A stretch of DNA of 64,000 nucleotides from Metaruminococcus_A sp050943475 (GTDB lineage Bacteria > Bacillota > Clostridia > Oscillospirales > Ruminococcaceae), in NCBI GenBank assembly GCA_050943475.1, contig JBMNPF010000010.1:1-64000 (forward strand), read 5' to 3'. The notes below the pieces were generated by a model. The model was not told the origin of the DNA. It searched no databases and was given only the letters and a program-made list of their open reading frames with translations. The translations under genes and the position numbers were made by a program. Shown in pieces: positions 7,990 to 18,600 of the stretch; position 1 is the stretch's first letter, and every line of letters starts with the position of its first letter.

Positions 7990-8771
7990 AATGCCCTACT
8001 GGTGGGGGTTCAGAAGATTTTTGACAACATTATATCACAAAATAACGGGGCAAAAAACGGCAAAATAGCCAAAATTCGCCCCGCAATCCCGACCGGATTT
8101 CAACATCTGCCATGCTCTATTCCAGCGTATCCTCTGCTTTCCGTGCGGAAGGAATCGTCTGCACCAAGCACTGCCTTCATTCTGGGGACTGCGCCCGGCC
8201 TATCTTTTCTATCAATCCGCCCTTGCAGCAAAACCGGTGAACATGCTGGGAACGGACGCCATAGCAGGCGGACTTCAATTCTGTGTGAATGCTGTCATTG
8301 TTGCCGCATCTCCGCCGCCTGTCTCCTTACATTGAGCGTTATACGCAATGGGGAATCGTCTCCGTTCCGTGCGGCTCCGCCCACTGTCTTAACGCTGCAT
8401 CCAAAATGTGAAACGGGGAAATGAATGTCGTTTTTGCATTGCTCTTGCATCTCCGCCGCCTGCTTTCTTACACGGAGCGTTATACGCAGCGGGGAATCGT
8501 CTCCATTCCGTGCGGCTCCGCCCACCGTCTTTAACACTGTATCCAAAATGTGAAACGGGGAAATGAATGCCGTTTTCACATCGCCATTGCGCCTCGGCCA
8601 TTTGTCTCCATGTACGAATTGTCATATACGATGAAAAAGTTGCCCTGTCTGTCTGCGCAGGCGGTTTCTGCTGCCAAAGCCGCCGAAAAAGCGGCGCAGA
8701 ACCAATCTGCACCGCTTATTTTGGAGTGTTCAGGCCAACTGGCCCTTATTATTTTTGGGAAAGGGGAAGGA
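7990..8771. other. Gene-free stretch between element and glgP
   Basis: I find no credible gene in these 780 bases. Open frames present lack ribosome sites and family resemblance, and several arise only from the tandem repeat at 8306-8587. Confidence 0.5.
8306..8587. repeat. Two 141-bp tandem repeat units
   Basis: Units 8306-8446 and 8447-8587 both start GCATCTCCGCCGCCTG and share long identical blocks such as GAGCGTTATACGCA and ATCCAAAATGTGAAACGGGG. They differ at roughly one site in seven. A further degraded start of a third unit is visible at about 8589-8610. Confidence 0.75.
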
Positions 8772-11132
8772 TTATTCCACCGGTTGGATTCCCCAAATTT
8801 CCGCCGCATATTCGCGGACAGCCCGGTCGGAGCTGAATTTCCCCGCATGGCAGAGGTTGAGCCAGCCTTTGCGTGCAAACGCCTTCCGGTCAGCGTAATC
8901 GCGGTTCACCCGCAGCTTGGCGTCAAGGTAGGGCTTTAAATCCGCCAGCAGGAAATAGTGGTCGGGTTTGTGCCAGCTCGCCCCCTTGAGCAACGCGCCG
9001 TACAATTCCCGGAACATCCCGGTGCCGCCGTCGGACAGGGTGCCGTCCACCAGCGTGTCAACAACACGCCTGATGAGCGGGTCGTTCTGGTAAAGCGCGT
9101 TTGGATCATAGCTCGCCCGTATGGTGTCAAGCTCCTCCACCGTCAGCCCGAAGATGTAATTGTTCTCTGCGCCCGCTTCCTCCACAATTTCAATGTTTGC
9201 CCCGTCCAGCGTCCCCAGTGTGACGGTGCCGTTGAGCATCAGCTTCATGTTGCCGGTGCCGGAGGCTTCGGTACCCGCCGTCGAAATCTGCTCCGAAACA
9301 TCCGTGCCCGCCACCAGCTTTTCCGCGTAGGAAACGTCGTAGTTCTGCACAAATACCACCCGAATCAGCCCGTTTACGTCAGGGTCGCTGTCAATGAGCT
9401 TCGCCAGCTCGTTGATGTACTTAATCACCGCTTTTGCCCGGAAGTAACCGGGTGCGGCCTTTGCCCCGAACAAAAAGGTGGTCGGGTGGAAATCCTGTAT
9501 GCTTCCATCCTTAATTCCAAGGTAGATCGCCATAATGGAAAACGCGTTGAGCAGCTGCCGCTTGTACTCGTGCAGCCGTTTGATCTGCACGTCGAAGATG
9601 GCATCTGGGTTCAGCGCCACACCCTCCCGTTTCTGGATAAACGCCGCGAGCTGGCGCTTTTTCTCCGCCTTGATTTTCAAAAAACGCTCCAGTACAGCGC
9701 CGTCGTCCGCATAAGCCGCCAGCGGCTGTAATTTGCTCAGGTCGGTGAGGAATGCGTCGCTTCCAAGCAGTTCGCAGCACAGCGCGGTCAGCTCCGGATT
9801 GCAGAGCGCCAACCAGCGCCGCTGGGTAATCCCGTTGGTCTTGTTCTGGAACCGCTCCGGGTAGAGCTGGTACCAGTCCTGCAAGGTCTCTTTTTTGAGG
9901 ATTTCGGTGTGAATTGCCGCCACGCCGTTGACACAGTGGCTCGCATAAACGGCGAGATGCGCCATCTGCACCCGTTTGTCCCGGAGAATACCCATCCGCC
10001 CAATCTGCTCCTCCGGCACGCCTTTTTGGCGCAGCTCTGCGCGGAACACCCGGTCAATTTCCGCTGTAATCTCTGCAATCCGCGGCACCACGCTGCGCAT
10101 CAGTGAAACATCCCACTGCTCCAGCGCTTCCGCCATGATGGTGTGGTTGGTGTAGGCAAAGGTCTCCCGCGCAATCGAGAGCGCCTCTGCAAAGGGAACT
10201 CCGTGCAGGTCGACAAGCTGCCGGATAAACTCTGGAATCGAGATGGTCGGGTGGGTGTCGTTGAGCTGAATGGCGTACATTTCCGCAAATTTGGAGAAAT
10301 CCTCTCCGTGTACCGCCGTATATTTCTGCAGCAGGTCGGTCAGCGAGGCGCAGCAGAAAAAGTACTGCTGCTTCAGCCGCAGCCGCTTGCCCGCATTGGT
10401 GTCATCGTTGGGGTAGAGCACCCGGGAAATATCCTCCGCACGGTTTTTCTGCTGTACGCTCCGGGCGTATTTCTGCTCGTTGAAGAGCGCAAAATCAAAG
10501 GGCTGTACTGGTTCAGCCTGCCAGAGCCGCAGGGTGCTTACATATCCGTTGCGGTAGCCGAGAATAGGCATGTCGTAGGGCACAGCGCGCACCGTCTGTC
10601 CCTTAAAGGCCACCTCAACTGCCTCGTCCTCCCGCCGGATTGACCACGGATCCCCAAACCGGGACCAGTCGTCCGCCTGCTCTTTCTGAAAACCATCCTC
10701 AAAGCTCTGCCGGAACAGCCCATACCGGTACCGGATTCCATATCCGTCCAGCGACAGGGCCAGCGCCGCACCGCTGTCCAGGTAGCAGGCCGCCAGCCGC
10801 CCAAGCCCGCCGTTGCCCAGCGCCGCGTCCTCAATTTCCTCCAGCTCCGAGAGGGCGCGGCCGTGCGTTGCAAACAGCGCCTCCGCCTGCTCGGTTAAAC
10901 CGAGGCAAAGCAGGTTGTTGTAAATAGCCCGCCCCACCAAAAACTCCGCTGAAAAATAGCAGGCTTTTTTCTGCCGCAGCCGCGCCTGCTCGCATCTCTG
11001 CCAGTCCGGCGCAATTTCCTCCATCACAGCCGCCGCCAGCGCGTCGTGAAGCTGGTGTACCTCCGCCTCCTCCGGCGTTTTGTGGTGCCGTGCCGCAAGG
11101 ATTTCCTCAAACCGGGGTGTGATCCTGCTCAT
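8772..11132 (-). CDS. glgP: Glycogen/starch phosphorylase
   Basis: A 786-residue GT35 alpha-glucan phosphorylase that releases glucose-1-phosphate from glycogen or maltodextrin. It shows the family's N-terminal EDAALGNGGLGRLAACYLDS (about residues 92-111), AIQLNDTHPTISIPE, and the pyridoxal-phosphate site EASGTGNMKLMLNGT with its Lys near residue 630. Its length is slightly below that of E. coli GlgP. The start codon overlaps the malQ stop (ATGA at 11132-11129), so the two genes are translationally coupled in one operon driven from about 12800. Together they break down storage or dietary glucan. Confidence 0.96.
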   Translation of the reverse strand: MSRITPRFEEILAARHHKTPEEAEVHQLHDALAAAVMEEIAPDWQRCEQARLRQKKACYFSAEFLVGRAIYNNLLCLGLTEQAEALFATHGRALSELEEIEDAALGNGGLGRLAACYLDSGAALALSLDGYGIRYRYGLFRQSFEDGFQKEQADDWSRFGDPWSIRREDEAVEVAFKGQTVRAVPYDMPILGYRNGYVSTLRLWQAEPVQPFDFALFNEQKYARSVQQKNRAEDISRVLYPNDDTNAGKRLRLKQQYFFCCASLTDLLQKYTAVHGEDFSKFAEMYAIQLNDTHPTISIPEFIRQLVDLHGVPFAEALSIARETFAYTNHTIMAEALEQWDVSLMRSVVPRIAEITAEIDRVFRAELRQKGVPEEQIGRMGILRDKRVQMAHLAVYASHCVNGVAAIHTEILKKETLQDWYQLYPERFQNKTNGITQRRWLALCNPELTALCCELLGSDAFLTDLSKLQPLAAYADDGAVLERFLKIKAEKKRQLAAFIQKREGVALNPDAIFDVQIKRLHEYKRQLLNAFSIMAIYLGIKDGSIQDFHPTTFLFGAKAAPGYFRAKAVIKYINELAKLIDSDPDVNGLIRVVFVQNYDVSYAEKLVAGTDVSEQISTAGTEASGTGNMKLMLNGTVTLGTLDGANIEIVEEAGAENNYIFGLTVEELDTIRASYDPNALYQNDPLIRRVVDTLVDGTLSDGGTGMFRELYGALLKGASWHKPDHYFLLADLKPYLDAKLRVNRDYADRKAFARKGWLNLCHAGKFSSDRAVREYAAEIWGIQPVE

Positions 11133-12613
11133 TTCTCTTCAAGCCTCCCATAAATTTTGGTGATATGCCGTATTTTTTCCGCGAGCGCCGCGTCCAGCGC
11201 AGTGGGGGCAAGCCGCCATTTCCAGTTGCAGCCCACCGTGGAAGGGGTATTCATCCGTGCATCGGTATCAAGATTCAAAAAATCCTGCATCTGTGCAATG
11301 GCGGTATCGCCTACACTTGCCCATGCCCCTTTGATGAAGCCCCAGTGTAGCCCTTCGGCCTCACTTAACCGCAGGTAATCCCTGCAAAACGCCGTATCCT
11401 CCTCCGGAATGCTTTTAAACCAGCCGTCAATGGTGTCGTTGTCGTGGGTGCCTGTGTAAACCACACAGTTTTTATTGTAGTTGTGGGGGAGATAGTCGCT
11501 CTCTTCTCTGGAATCAAAGGCAAACTGTAACACCTTCATGCCGGGATACCCTGTCTTTTTAAGCAACTTGCGCACCGAATCGGTCAAGTAGCCCAAATCC
11601 TCCGCAATAATCGGTACATCGCCCAGGGTGCGCTGGAGCGTCTTGAAAAAGTCCCAGCCTGGGCCCTTGCGCCAACGCCCGTTTTCTGCCGTTTCGTCCC
11701 CATAGGGGATGGCGTAGTAGCTGTCAAATCCGCGGAAGTGGTCAATCCGGGTCACATCATACCGTTCGCTTGCCGCCCGGATGCGCCGCATCCACCATTC
11801 GTAGCCATCCTTTTTGTGGCGGTCCCACCGGTAAAGCGGATTTCCCCAAAGCTGTCCGGTTGCCGAAAAAGCGTCCGGCGGGCAGCCGGAGACTTCGGTC
11901 GGCCGTCCGTCCTTGTCTAGCTGGAACAGCTCCCGGTTCGCCCATACGTCGGCGCTGTCCAGTGCCACATAAATGGGAATGTCCCCAACAATTTTTATCC
12001 CTTTTTCGGCCGCGTATTTTTTGAGCTTGCTCCACTGGATAAAAAATTCGTACTGCACAAACGCCCAGAAACAACACTCGCTGCGCAGCTGCTCCCGCGC
12101 CGTCGCCAGTGCCGGGGGCTTCCGCAGCCGCAGCCCCTTATCCCATTCCATCCAGGCCTTTCCGCCGTTTTGCCCCTTGAGCGCCATGTAAAGTGCATAG
12201 TCGCTAAGCCACCAGCTCTGCTTTTTGCAGAATTTTAAAAAGCCGGGCAGGGTCTGGTCAAACCGGGAAAACGCCCGGTGCAGCACTGTAAACCGGTGCT
12301 TTTCCAGCGCGGGAAAATCCACCGTCTCCGGGTTGCCGCCCCAATCCGGCTGAGAAAGCTCTTGTGCCGTGAGCAGCTTCTGCTCCCGCAGCAGTCCAAG
12401 GTCAACAAAATAAGGGTTTCCCGCAAAGGTCGAATAGGATTGGTAGGGGGAGTCCCCGTAGCTCGTTGGCCCAATCGGCAGGATTTGCCAGTATCGCTGT
12501 CCCGCCTGATTCAAAAAGTCAACAAACCGGTACGCCTCCTTGCCAAACGTCCCAATCCCATAGGGGGAGGGCAGGGAGGAAATGTGCATCAAAATTCCGC
12601 TGGCACGCTTCAT
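11129..12613 (-). CDS. malQ: 4-alpha-glucanotransferase (amylomaltase)
   Basis: A 494-residue GH77 enzyme that transfers alpha-1,4-glucan chains between maltodextrins and supplies phosphorylase with usable chains. Visible motifs are HISSLPSPYGIGTFG (N-terminus), DIPIYVALDSADVW, RIDHFRGFDSYYAIP with the catalytic Asp, IIAEDLGYLT with the acid/base Glu, and TGTHDNDT. The start at 12613 (MKRASGIL) is chosen because AGGAGG lies just upstream; an in-frame extension to 12694 lacks this support. It is the first gene of the malQ-glgP operon. Confidence 0.96.
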   Translation of the reverse strand: MKRASGILMHISSLPSPYGIGTFGKEAYRFVDFLNQAGQRYWQILPIGPTSYGDSPYQSYSTFAGNPYFVDLGLLREQKLLTAQELSQPDWGGNPETVDFPALEKHRFTVLHRAFSRFDQTLPGFLKFCKKQSWWLSDYALYMALKGQNGGKAWMEWDKGLRLRKPPALATAREQLRSECCFWAFVQYEFFIQWSKLKKYAAEKGIKIVGDIPIYVALDSADVWANRELFQLDKDGRPTEVSGCPPDAFSATGQLWGNPLYRWDRHKKDGYEWWMRRIRAASERYDVTRIDHFRGFDSYYAIPYGDETAENGRWRKGPGWDFFKTLQRTLGDVPIIAEDLGYLTDSVRKLLKKTGYPGMKVLQFAFDSREESDYLPHNYNKNCVVYTGTHDNDTIDGWFKSIPEEDTAFCRDYLRLSEAEGLHWGFIKGAWASVGDTAIAQMQDFLNLDTDARMNTPSTVGCNWKWRLAPTALDAALAEKIRHITKIYGRLEEK

Positions 12614-12796
12614 GGAAAACCTCCTGTTGTTTTTGCTCCGCCGTCTCCGCTGTCCCGCCTGCATTGGCCAAAGATTGCATGCGTATCGGAGCAATGGTTA
12701 TGGCGCCGTACAACGCGCCTTTTATCTTTAAACGCTCCTGCCGTAAATTTGGGGCGGACAGAGGAAAATTCTGCTCCTGAATTTGCTTATGTGGTT

Positions 12797-12825
12797 ATTA
12801 TACCATGCCGCAGTCCGGCTGTCAC
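12797..12825 (-). promoter_or_regulatory. Promoter of malQ-glgP
   Basis: On the minus strand GTGACA (12825-12820), a 17-bp spacer and TATAAT (12802-12797), giving a leader of about 180 bases. The rest of 12614-13127 holds no gene I can support. Confidence 0.65.
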
Positions 12826-13127
12826 CGGGTATGGGGGCAAAACAACCGCGGCCCGGCTGTTGTTCCAATCCGCCTTTTTGCAATCTGTTTTTTGGGAGAT
12901 CCAGAATTCTCTTCGGTGTTCCGTGCGCTCGTTGCAGGATCTTCGGTGTGCGGATTAGCCGTTTCTTTCCACTGTTTAACCGTCTGCCTGGCCTGGTTCC
13001 GCCCAATGTCCAGCCAAACCATGTCCCTGGCTCAATGCCGCCCAACCCTCGCCCGGTTCCGACTCCGCTGCCCTCCAAAAAACTTTGCTGCGCATATCCC
13101 CTTTGGTTCGACCAAATTCTTCCGTAC

Positions 13128-13157
13128 TTTACAAAAACCATCTGCCAATGGTACAAT
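13128..13157 (+). promoter_or_regulatory. Promoter of CapA-like gene
   Basis: TTTACA (13128-13133), an 18-bp spacer and TACAAT (13152-13157), about 31 bases before the GTG start. Confidence 0.6.
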
Positions 13158-13187
13158 AGACAAAACATCCGTTTAAGGAGGTATAAC

Positions 13188-14465
13188 GTGGCGTATTATA
13201 AAAATAAAAAGAAAAAACGACTCAAGGTCCGCAATATATTCATTGCTCTGTTGGCGCTTCTGCTTGTTGTAGCCTTTGGCGTTTCCATCTGGGCCATTGC
13301 CAACCATTTTGCGGTTGAGGATACCATGGCTCCCAGCAGCTCGTCCGGCTCTTCCAGCAGTGAGGACAGTAGCTCAGAACCTCCAATTCCGGAACCCACT
13401 ACCGCGCGGGTTATGGTCACCGGCGACAACCTCATCCATTCCAGAATCTATATGCTCGCCCAGCAAAAGGCGGGTGGCACCGGGTATGATTTTTCCTACA
13501 CCTATTCCCAGGTGGCTCCTATCTTTGACCAGGCGGATTTCGGCGTCATGAACCAGGAAACCCCGCTTGTCGCCTCCAAATCGCCCTCCAACTGGCCGCT
13601 TTTTAATACTCCGACCGAGCTTGGTGACCATATGGTGGATATCGGCGTCAAGGTGTTCAACCACGCCAACAACCACATTCTGGACCAGGGCGTCTCCGGC
13701 GCACTGGAAACCATCCAGTTCTGGAAAGACAAAGCCGATCAGGGGGTTGTCCTCACCGGCGCCTATAACGGTGAAGAGGATTTAAACACCGTCAAAAAGC
13801 ACACGGTTAACGGCATCACCTTCAGCTACATTGGCGTCACCGAATATACAAACGGCAACACCAAACCGGCGGATTCCGAGCTCAAGCTCCTCAACCTTGC
13901 CGACCCGAATCAGACCCAGGCGCAGATTGAGGCCGAGATTCAAAAACAAATTGCCGCAGCCAAAGCCGAGTCCGACGTTGTCTGTGTCTTTATGCACTGG
14001 CAGCAGGAATGCAACACCGAAATCACCCAGGGGCAGGAGGCCTTTGTCAATAAACTCATCTCCTGGGGTGCAGACGTTATCTACGGCAGCGGCCCGCACG
14101 TCCTCCAGCCCATCCGGTATGTGGAGAAGCCGGACGGCGGCAAGGCGCTCGTCGCTTATTCGCTCGGCAACTTCATCTCCACCGAGCAAAAGGCCACCAA
14201 TATGGGCGGCGGTATCCTCGACATTACCTATGAAAAGGAATACGAGAACAACACCGTTTCCATTAAGGACGTCACCTTTATCCCGACCATTACCCATTAC
14301 AACTCCAACTACTCGGATATCCGCATCATCCCCTTTTCCGAGTATTCGGCCGAGCTTGCTCAACAGCATGGCGTGCGGAAATACCAGTCTCAGTTCAGCT
14401 ACGAGTTCATCAAGGAGAAATTCAATACCATCATCGGCGAGGAATTCCTCAAAACCACCCTGTAA
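13188..14465 (+). CDS. CapA-family metallophosphatase-like surface protein
   Basis: A 425-residue protein starting at GTG, preceded by AAGGAGGTATAAC. It has a Lys-rich N-terminus, one transmembrane helix (about residues 18-40), a Ser-rich linker (about 47-62) and a poly-gamma-glutamate synthesis CapA-type domain. Motifs resembling the metallophosphoesterase fold are GDNLIHSR, NQETPLV, NHANNHILDQG, FMHWQQE and GSGPHVLQP. CapA proteins are tied to capsule or poly-gamma-glutamate export, but many clostridial members stand alone without capBC, as here, and their substrate is unknown. The domain should lie outside the membrane. Confidence 0.85.
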   Translation: MAYYKNKKKKRLKVRNIFIALLALLLVVAFGVSIWAIANHFAVEDTMAPSSSSGSSSSEDSSSEPPIPEPTTARVMVTGDNLIHSRIYMLAQQKAGGTGYDFSYTYSQVAPIFDQADFGVMNQETPLVASKSPSNWPLFNTPTELGDHMVDIGVKVFNHANNHILDQGVSGALETIQFWKDKADQGVVLTGAYNGEEDLNTVKKHTVNGITFSYIGVTEYTNGNTKPADSELKLLNLADPNQTQAQIEAEIQKQIAAAKAESDVVCVFMHWQQECNTEITQGQEAFVNKLISWGADVIYGSGPHVLQPIRYVEKPDGGKALVAYSLGNFISTEQKATNMGGGILDITYEKEYENNTVSIKDVTFIPTITHYNSNYSDIRIIPFSEYSAELAQQHGVRKYQSQFSYEFIKEKFNTIIGEEFLKTTL

Positions 14466-14561
14466 GCGAAATGATGTGAAACCGCTTTCGCTTTAACGCT
14501 GCAAATATCTGGAGATGCGGTGGTTTATAACAGTCCCGGCGGCTGAAACTTTGCAGCCAAG

Positions 14562-14594
14562 AAAGAGGCGCGGCAGATTTTGCCGTGCCTCTTT
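14562..14594 (+). terminator. Hairpin after CapA-like gene
   Basis: A 14-bp stem (14562-14575 with 14581-14594) with one G-T pair; the T tail is short. Confidence 0.55.
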
Positions 14595-14599
14595 GCCAT

Positions 14600-15028
14600 T
14601 TACACATGCTTTCATAGATTTCGCAACGGCTGCTTCCGAAGAAAAACGGCATTGTCCCCGGTTTTCCCCGTTCCTAAACCGGTTTTATTCCTGAACCTCT
14701 CGTCCATAAGCCCGCTTGGTAAACAACTTTATCTCAGGTCTGCTTGTCCTTGAACCTCCCCTTTGGAAGCCCGTTTTATATCTGGAAAGCTCTGTCTCCA
14801 AGCTAACATTTTTTTCGGCCTCACCTTTCCCAAAGTGGCTTTATCCGCCTTCGGACTTCACGTCTGCAAGCCCGTGTTGCAGCTGTGTTCGTCTGCGCTC
14901 CCAAACTGGTTTTTGGGGTCCGCCTGTTCCAGAACCTCTCATCTGCAAGTCCGCCTGTGCTTAATTGGTCTCTCCTCTAAATCTGCTTATTCCAGCTACG
15001 CGCGTGGAACCACCCGTCGCCCAATTCA
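14600..15028. other. Gene-free region with dispersed degenerate repeats
   Basis: No gene is supported here. Four related segments, near 14691, 14749, 14852 and 14931, follow the pattern GAACCTC..GTCTG.AAGCCCG. Spacing is irregular, so this is not a CRISPR array; it may be a decayed repeat region. Confidence 0.35.
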
Positions 15029-15069
15029 AAAAATCCCTGCATCGCCCTTTGGCGGATGCAGGGATTTTT
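15029..15069 (-). terminator. Terminator of RND-tetR operon
   Basis: A 15-bp stem (15029-15043 with 15055-15069) lies immediately after the tetR stop. Confidence 0.8.
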
Positions 15070-15071
15070 GC

Positions 15072-15665
15072 CTAATTAAGCAGCTTGACGAACTTCTCAA
15101 AGAAAAAGTCCAGGATGTGCTGCGTTCCGTTTTCTGGGTAGAACCCGCAGGCGTTATCTCCGGTGTGGCTCAGCGCCGCCGCAATGCAGATAAACGCAAA
15201 CACCATATCCTGCTTGCCCGGCGCTCCGGTGATGATGCCTTCATCCTTGCCCACCTGTACCAGCCGCGCAAGAATTTCGGTCAGCCGTTCCATCAGTTCG
15301 TTGCGCTTCCTTAAAATCCGTTGGGAAAGCGCTGAGTCGTATTCTTCAATCTGGTCGGAGACAAACACCACCCGGAAAAAGCTGCGGTGCTCTTTGAAAA
15401 TGGTATTGATTTCCTCCATTATCCGGTCAAACCCCTCCCGGAAGGTTCCGTCAAAGGCCATTCCGGAAAGCTGACCAAGGTAAAAATCAATGAAGTGATT
15501 AATCGCCTCCGCTAAAATTTCTTCTTTGGAGGAAAAATATTCGTAAACCGTCCCTTTTCCAACGCCGGCCTGTTCGGCGATTGCCGAAATTGTCAGCTCA
15601 GTCGGCGCCGTGCAGTGGTCGCTTAAGGCGATAACCGCATCCAGGATTTCTTCGCGTTTTGACAT
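15072..15665 (-). CDS. TetR/AcrR-family repressor
   Basis: A 197-residue one-component regulator. The N-terminal helix-turn-helix is clear: LTISAIAEQAGVGKGTVYEYFSSKEEIL (about residues 24-51); the rest is the variable ligand-binding half. The start at 15665 (MSKREE) is preferred over 15674 because AAAGGA sits eight bases before it. It lies 12 bases downstream of the RND permease gene in the same operon, so it very likely represses its own promoter through the palindrome at 19642-19667. The ligand is unknown but probably a substrate of the pump. Confidence 0.9.
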   Translation of the reverse strand: MSKREEILDAVIALSDHCTAPTELTISAIAEQAGVGKGTVYEYFSSKEEILAEAINHFIDFYLGQLSGMAFDGTFREGFDRIMEEINTIFKEHRSFFRVVFVSDQIEEYDSALSQRILRKRNELMERLTEILARLVQVGKDEGIITGAPGKQDMVFAFICIAAALSHTGDNACGFYPENGTQHILDFFFEKFVKLLN

Positions 15666-15677
15666 GTTCGTCATCCT

Positions 15678-18600
15678 TTACGATAAATTGGCTGCACTGT
15701 CCAGTTCCGGAGTTTCCGGTTCTTCTGCCTTTACCGGTTTGTTTTTCCGGTGGAACATTTTATAAAGCGCCGGAACCAGGAACAGGGTCAGCAGGGTGGA
15801 GTAGAGCAGGCCGCCAATGGTCGTCACCGCCATTGGACGCATCAGCTCGCCGCCGGCGCTGGTGTCAAACACCGTGGTGGAAAGCGCAATAATCGTCGTC
15901 AGCGCCGTCATCAAAATCGGCCGCAGACGGTGCTTCCCGGTCAGGATCAGCGCCTCAACTGTGTCCATTCCCTTGTCGCGCTGCTGATTCGCGTAATCCA
16001 CAAAGACAATGCCGTTGTTGACAACAATACCCACCAGTACCACAAAACCAATCAGCGAGACTACGCTCACCGGCATCCGCGCCGCAAACAGCGCAAGGAA
16101 AGCGCCGGTGAAGGCGAGCGGAATAGTAAACATGACAATGAACGGGGAGAGCAGGGACTGGAACTGCGCCACCATGACCAGGTAAATAAACAGGATCGCC
16201 AGCCCAATCATCAGGTAAAGGTCGTTGAAAGTGCTCGCAATGCTTTCGCTTTCGCCACCGACTTCAACCCGGCAGCCGTCCGGCAGGGCAGCCGCGTCAA
16301 CTTTTTCCCGGATCTGACTGTTCACGTCGCCGGAAAGGTAACCCGCCTCCAGAGAGGCCGTCACACTCACATAGCGCTCCTGCCCCTCATGCTGGATTGA
16401 GGTAAACCCTTCCGCCAGGCCAACCTCTGCAATGTCGCCCAGCCGTACCGCTTCTCCGCTTGTATTTTCAATGGTGATGTCCGCAAGCTTTTCCGAGGTC
16501 ATCGGTTCCTCGCGTTCGTCCTTGACGTAAATTTCATAAGACAGACTGCTTTCAGTCAGGGTGGTCGCCGCCTGCTCCGCGGCAATCTCTTCGCTTACCG
16601 CCATATAAACCTGCGCCACCGTCAGCCCTTTGGCAATCGCCTTGTCTTTGTCTACCGTAATGCGGATTTCCTCCTTGGCTTTGCCCAGTCCATTGTCCAC
16701 ATCGGTGGTTCCCTCAGTTCCGGCAATGAGTTCGGAAATCTGGTTTGCAGCCGCCTTCAAGTTGTCCAGGTCGCGACCGTAAACATTGTAAACAATCTGT
16801 CCGCCGCTCAGTGCCGAAATATCGGAGTTGCTTCCGTCCGCCGTCACCGCGTAAGGCTTGCCTGCGGTCTTGTCGCGGATATCCTGCACCACCTCGTCGG
16901 TTGAACGGGTGCGGCCGTCCTTGAGCTGAACATAAATGGTGGTTCCACCGCCGCCCATCATCGACATGATGCTGGCGCTGCTGCCGCCGGAGTAGAGCAT
17001 GCCCACAGTGTCAACCTCCTGCACCTCAAGCAGGGTGTCGGAAAGCTCGTCAAGCGCTGCAAAGGTGTCGTCCTGGTTGTAATCGTCCGGCATTTCCACC
17101 GAAACGGTAATGTTTCCGCTGTCCATCGACGGGAACAGCTCGGTGCCGGAGGAGAAGGCCGCCGCAATGCTGGCGCCCAGCAGCACCACGCAGACGACAA
17201 TGGTCGCCCAGCTGTGCCGCAACGTTTTTTCAAGAATCTTTCCATAAAAATCGGCCAGCTTGTCGGTGAAGTTGCGCTTAAAGACAATCGGCTTCTTCAT
17301 CATGGTGCTGCATGCCGCCGGAACCACCGTCAGTGCAACCGCAAGGCTCGCGAGCAGCGCGTAGGCAATGGTAAGCGCCATGTCGGTAAAGAGCTGGCGG
17401 GTTATGCCGTGGGTAAAGACAATCGGCACAAAAACAATGACCGTTGTCAGCGTGGAGGAGATAATGGCGGCGGACACCTCTTTAGCGCCCTTGATGGCCG
17501 CTTCCTTAGCGCCCATTCCTTCCCGCCGGTACCGGAAGATGTTTTCAATGACCACAATCGAGTTGTCTACCAGCATGCCGACACCCAGCGCGAGGCCGCT
17601 CATCGAAATCATATTGAGGGTAATGCCGGAGAAATACATCAGCACAAAGGCCCCAATGACGCTGATGACAATCGAAATGCCGACAATAAAGGTCGGTTTG
17701 ATTTTCCGCAGGAAGATGAAGAGGATGACCACCGCAAACAGCGCGCCCCACAACAGGTTGCTGATGATGGTGTTGATCATCAGGTCAACGTATTCGCCCT
17801 GATCCATCAGCACGTCGAACCGCACGTCCTGGTTGAGCGCGTGCACCTCGTCCATCCGGGCCTGCACGCTGTGCGCCACCTCAGCGGTCGAAATGTTCGG
17901 CTGCTTTTGGAGCGACAAAATGACCGCGTGGTTGCCGTTGACGCGGGAATACATGGTGTCCGCGTTGTTGTAGGAGACAACATCCGCCACATCGGCAAGC
18001 TGAACGCTTTTGTAGTCCGGAATCTCCATCAGAGTCAGGTTCTGCAGCTCCTCAATCGACCCGATTTTGTCCCCGATTCGAACCGGGTAGCTGATACCGT
18101 CGCCAGAATCCACCGTGCCTGCTGGCATACTGAAGTTCTCCCCGGCAAGGATGCCGGAAATCATGTCGGCGGTAACGGTAATTTCCGGAATTTCCATCTG
18201 CGCAAGCTGGCTTTTGACAATCTGCTCCACCTGGGAGTCCACCTTGGCGTACAGCTCTTTGCGCGCCGCTTCAATCTGCTTGTTTACCACAGATTCCGGC
18301 AGGTTTTGCTGCATCAGGTTCTGCTTCTGCTTTTCAAATTCGGCATCCACCTGTGCAAGCGCCTGCTGTTTTGGCTGGGCGAGCGCTGCGTCCGCCATCT
18401 CGGCGGTCATACCCTGCGCCAGCATGGCCTGCTTTTGTTCTTCAAATTTCTGGTTGACCTGCTCCACTGCCTGTTGTTTCGGCTGTGCAAGCGCTTGGTC
18501 GGCCATTTCAGCGGTCAGCTTCTGGTTCAGCGCCGCCTGCCGCTGGGTTTCCAGCTGGCTGTCAATCTGCTTGATGATCTCTTCCCGTGCTTTGGTACGG

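Noticed and set aside
8295..8712. Overlapping open frames of 94 and 107 codons
   Set aside because: They are created by the 141-bp tandem repeat; their repeated peptide sequence follows the DNA repeat without codon bias or ribosome sites.
14687..14960. CRISPR array
   Set aside because: Repeat-like segments are too few, too degenerate and unevenly spaced.
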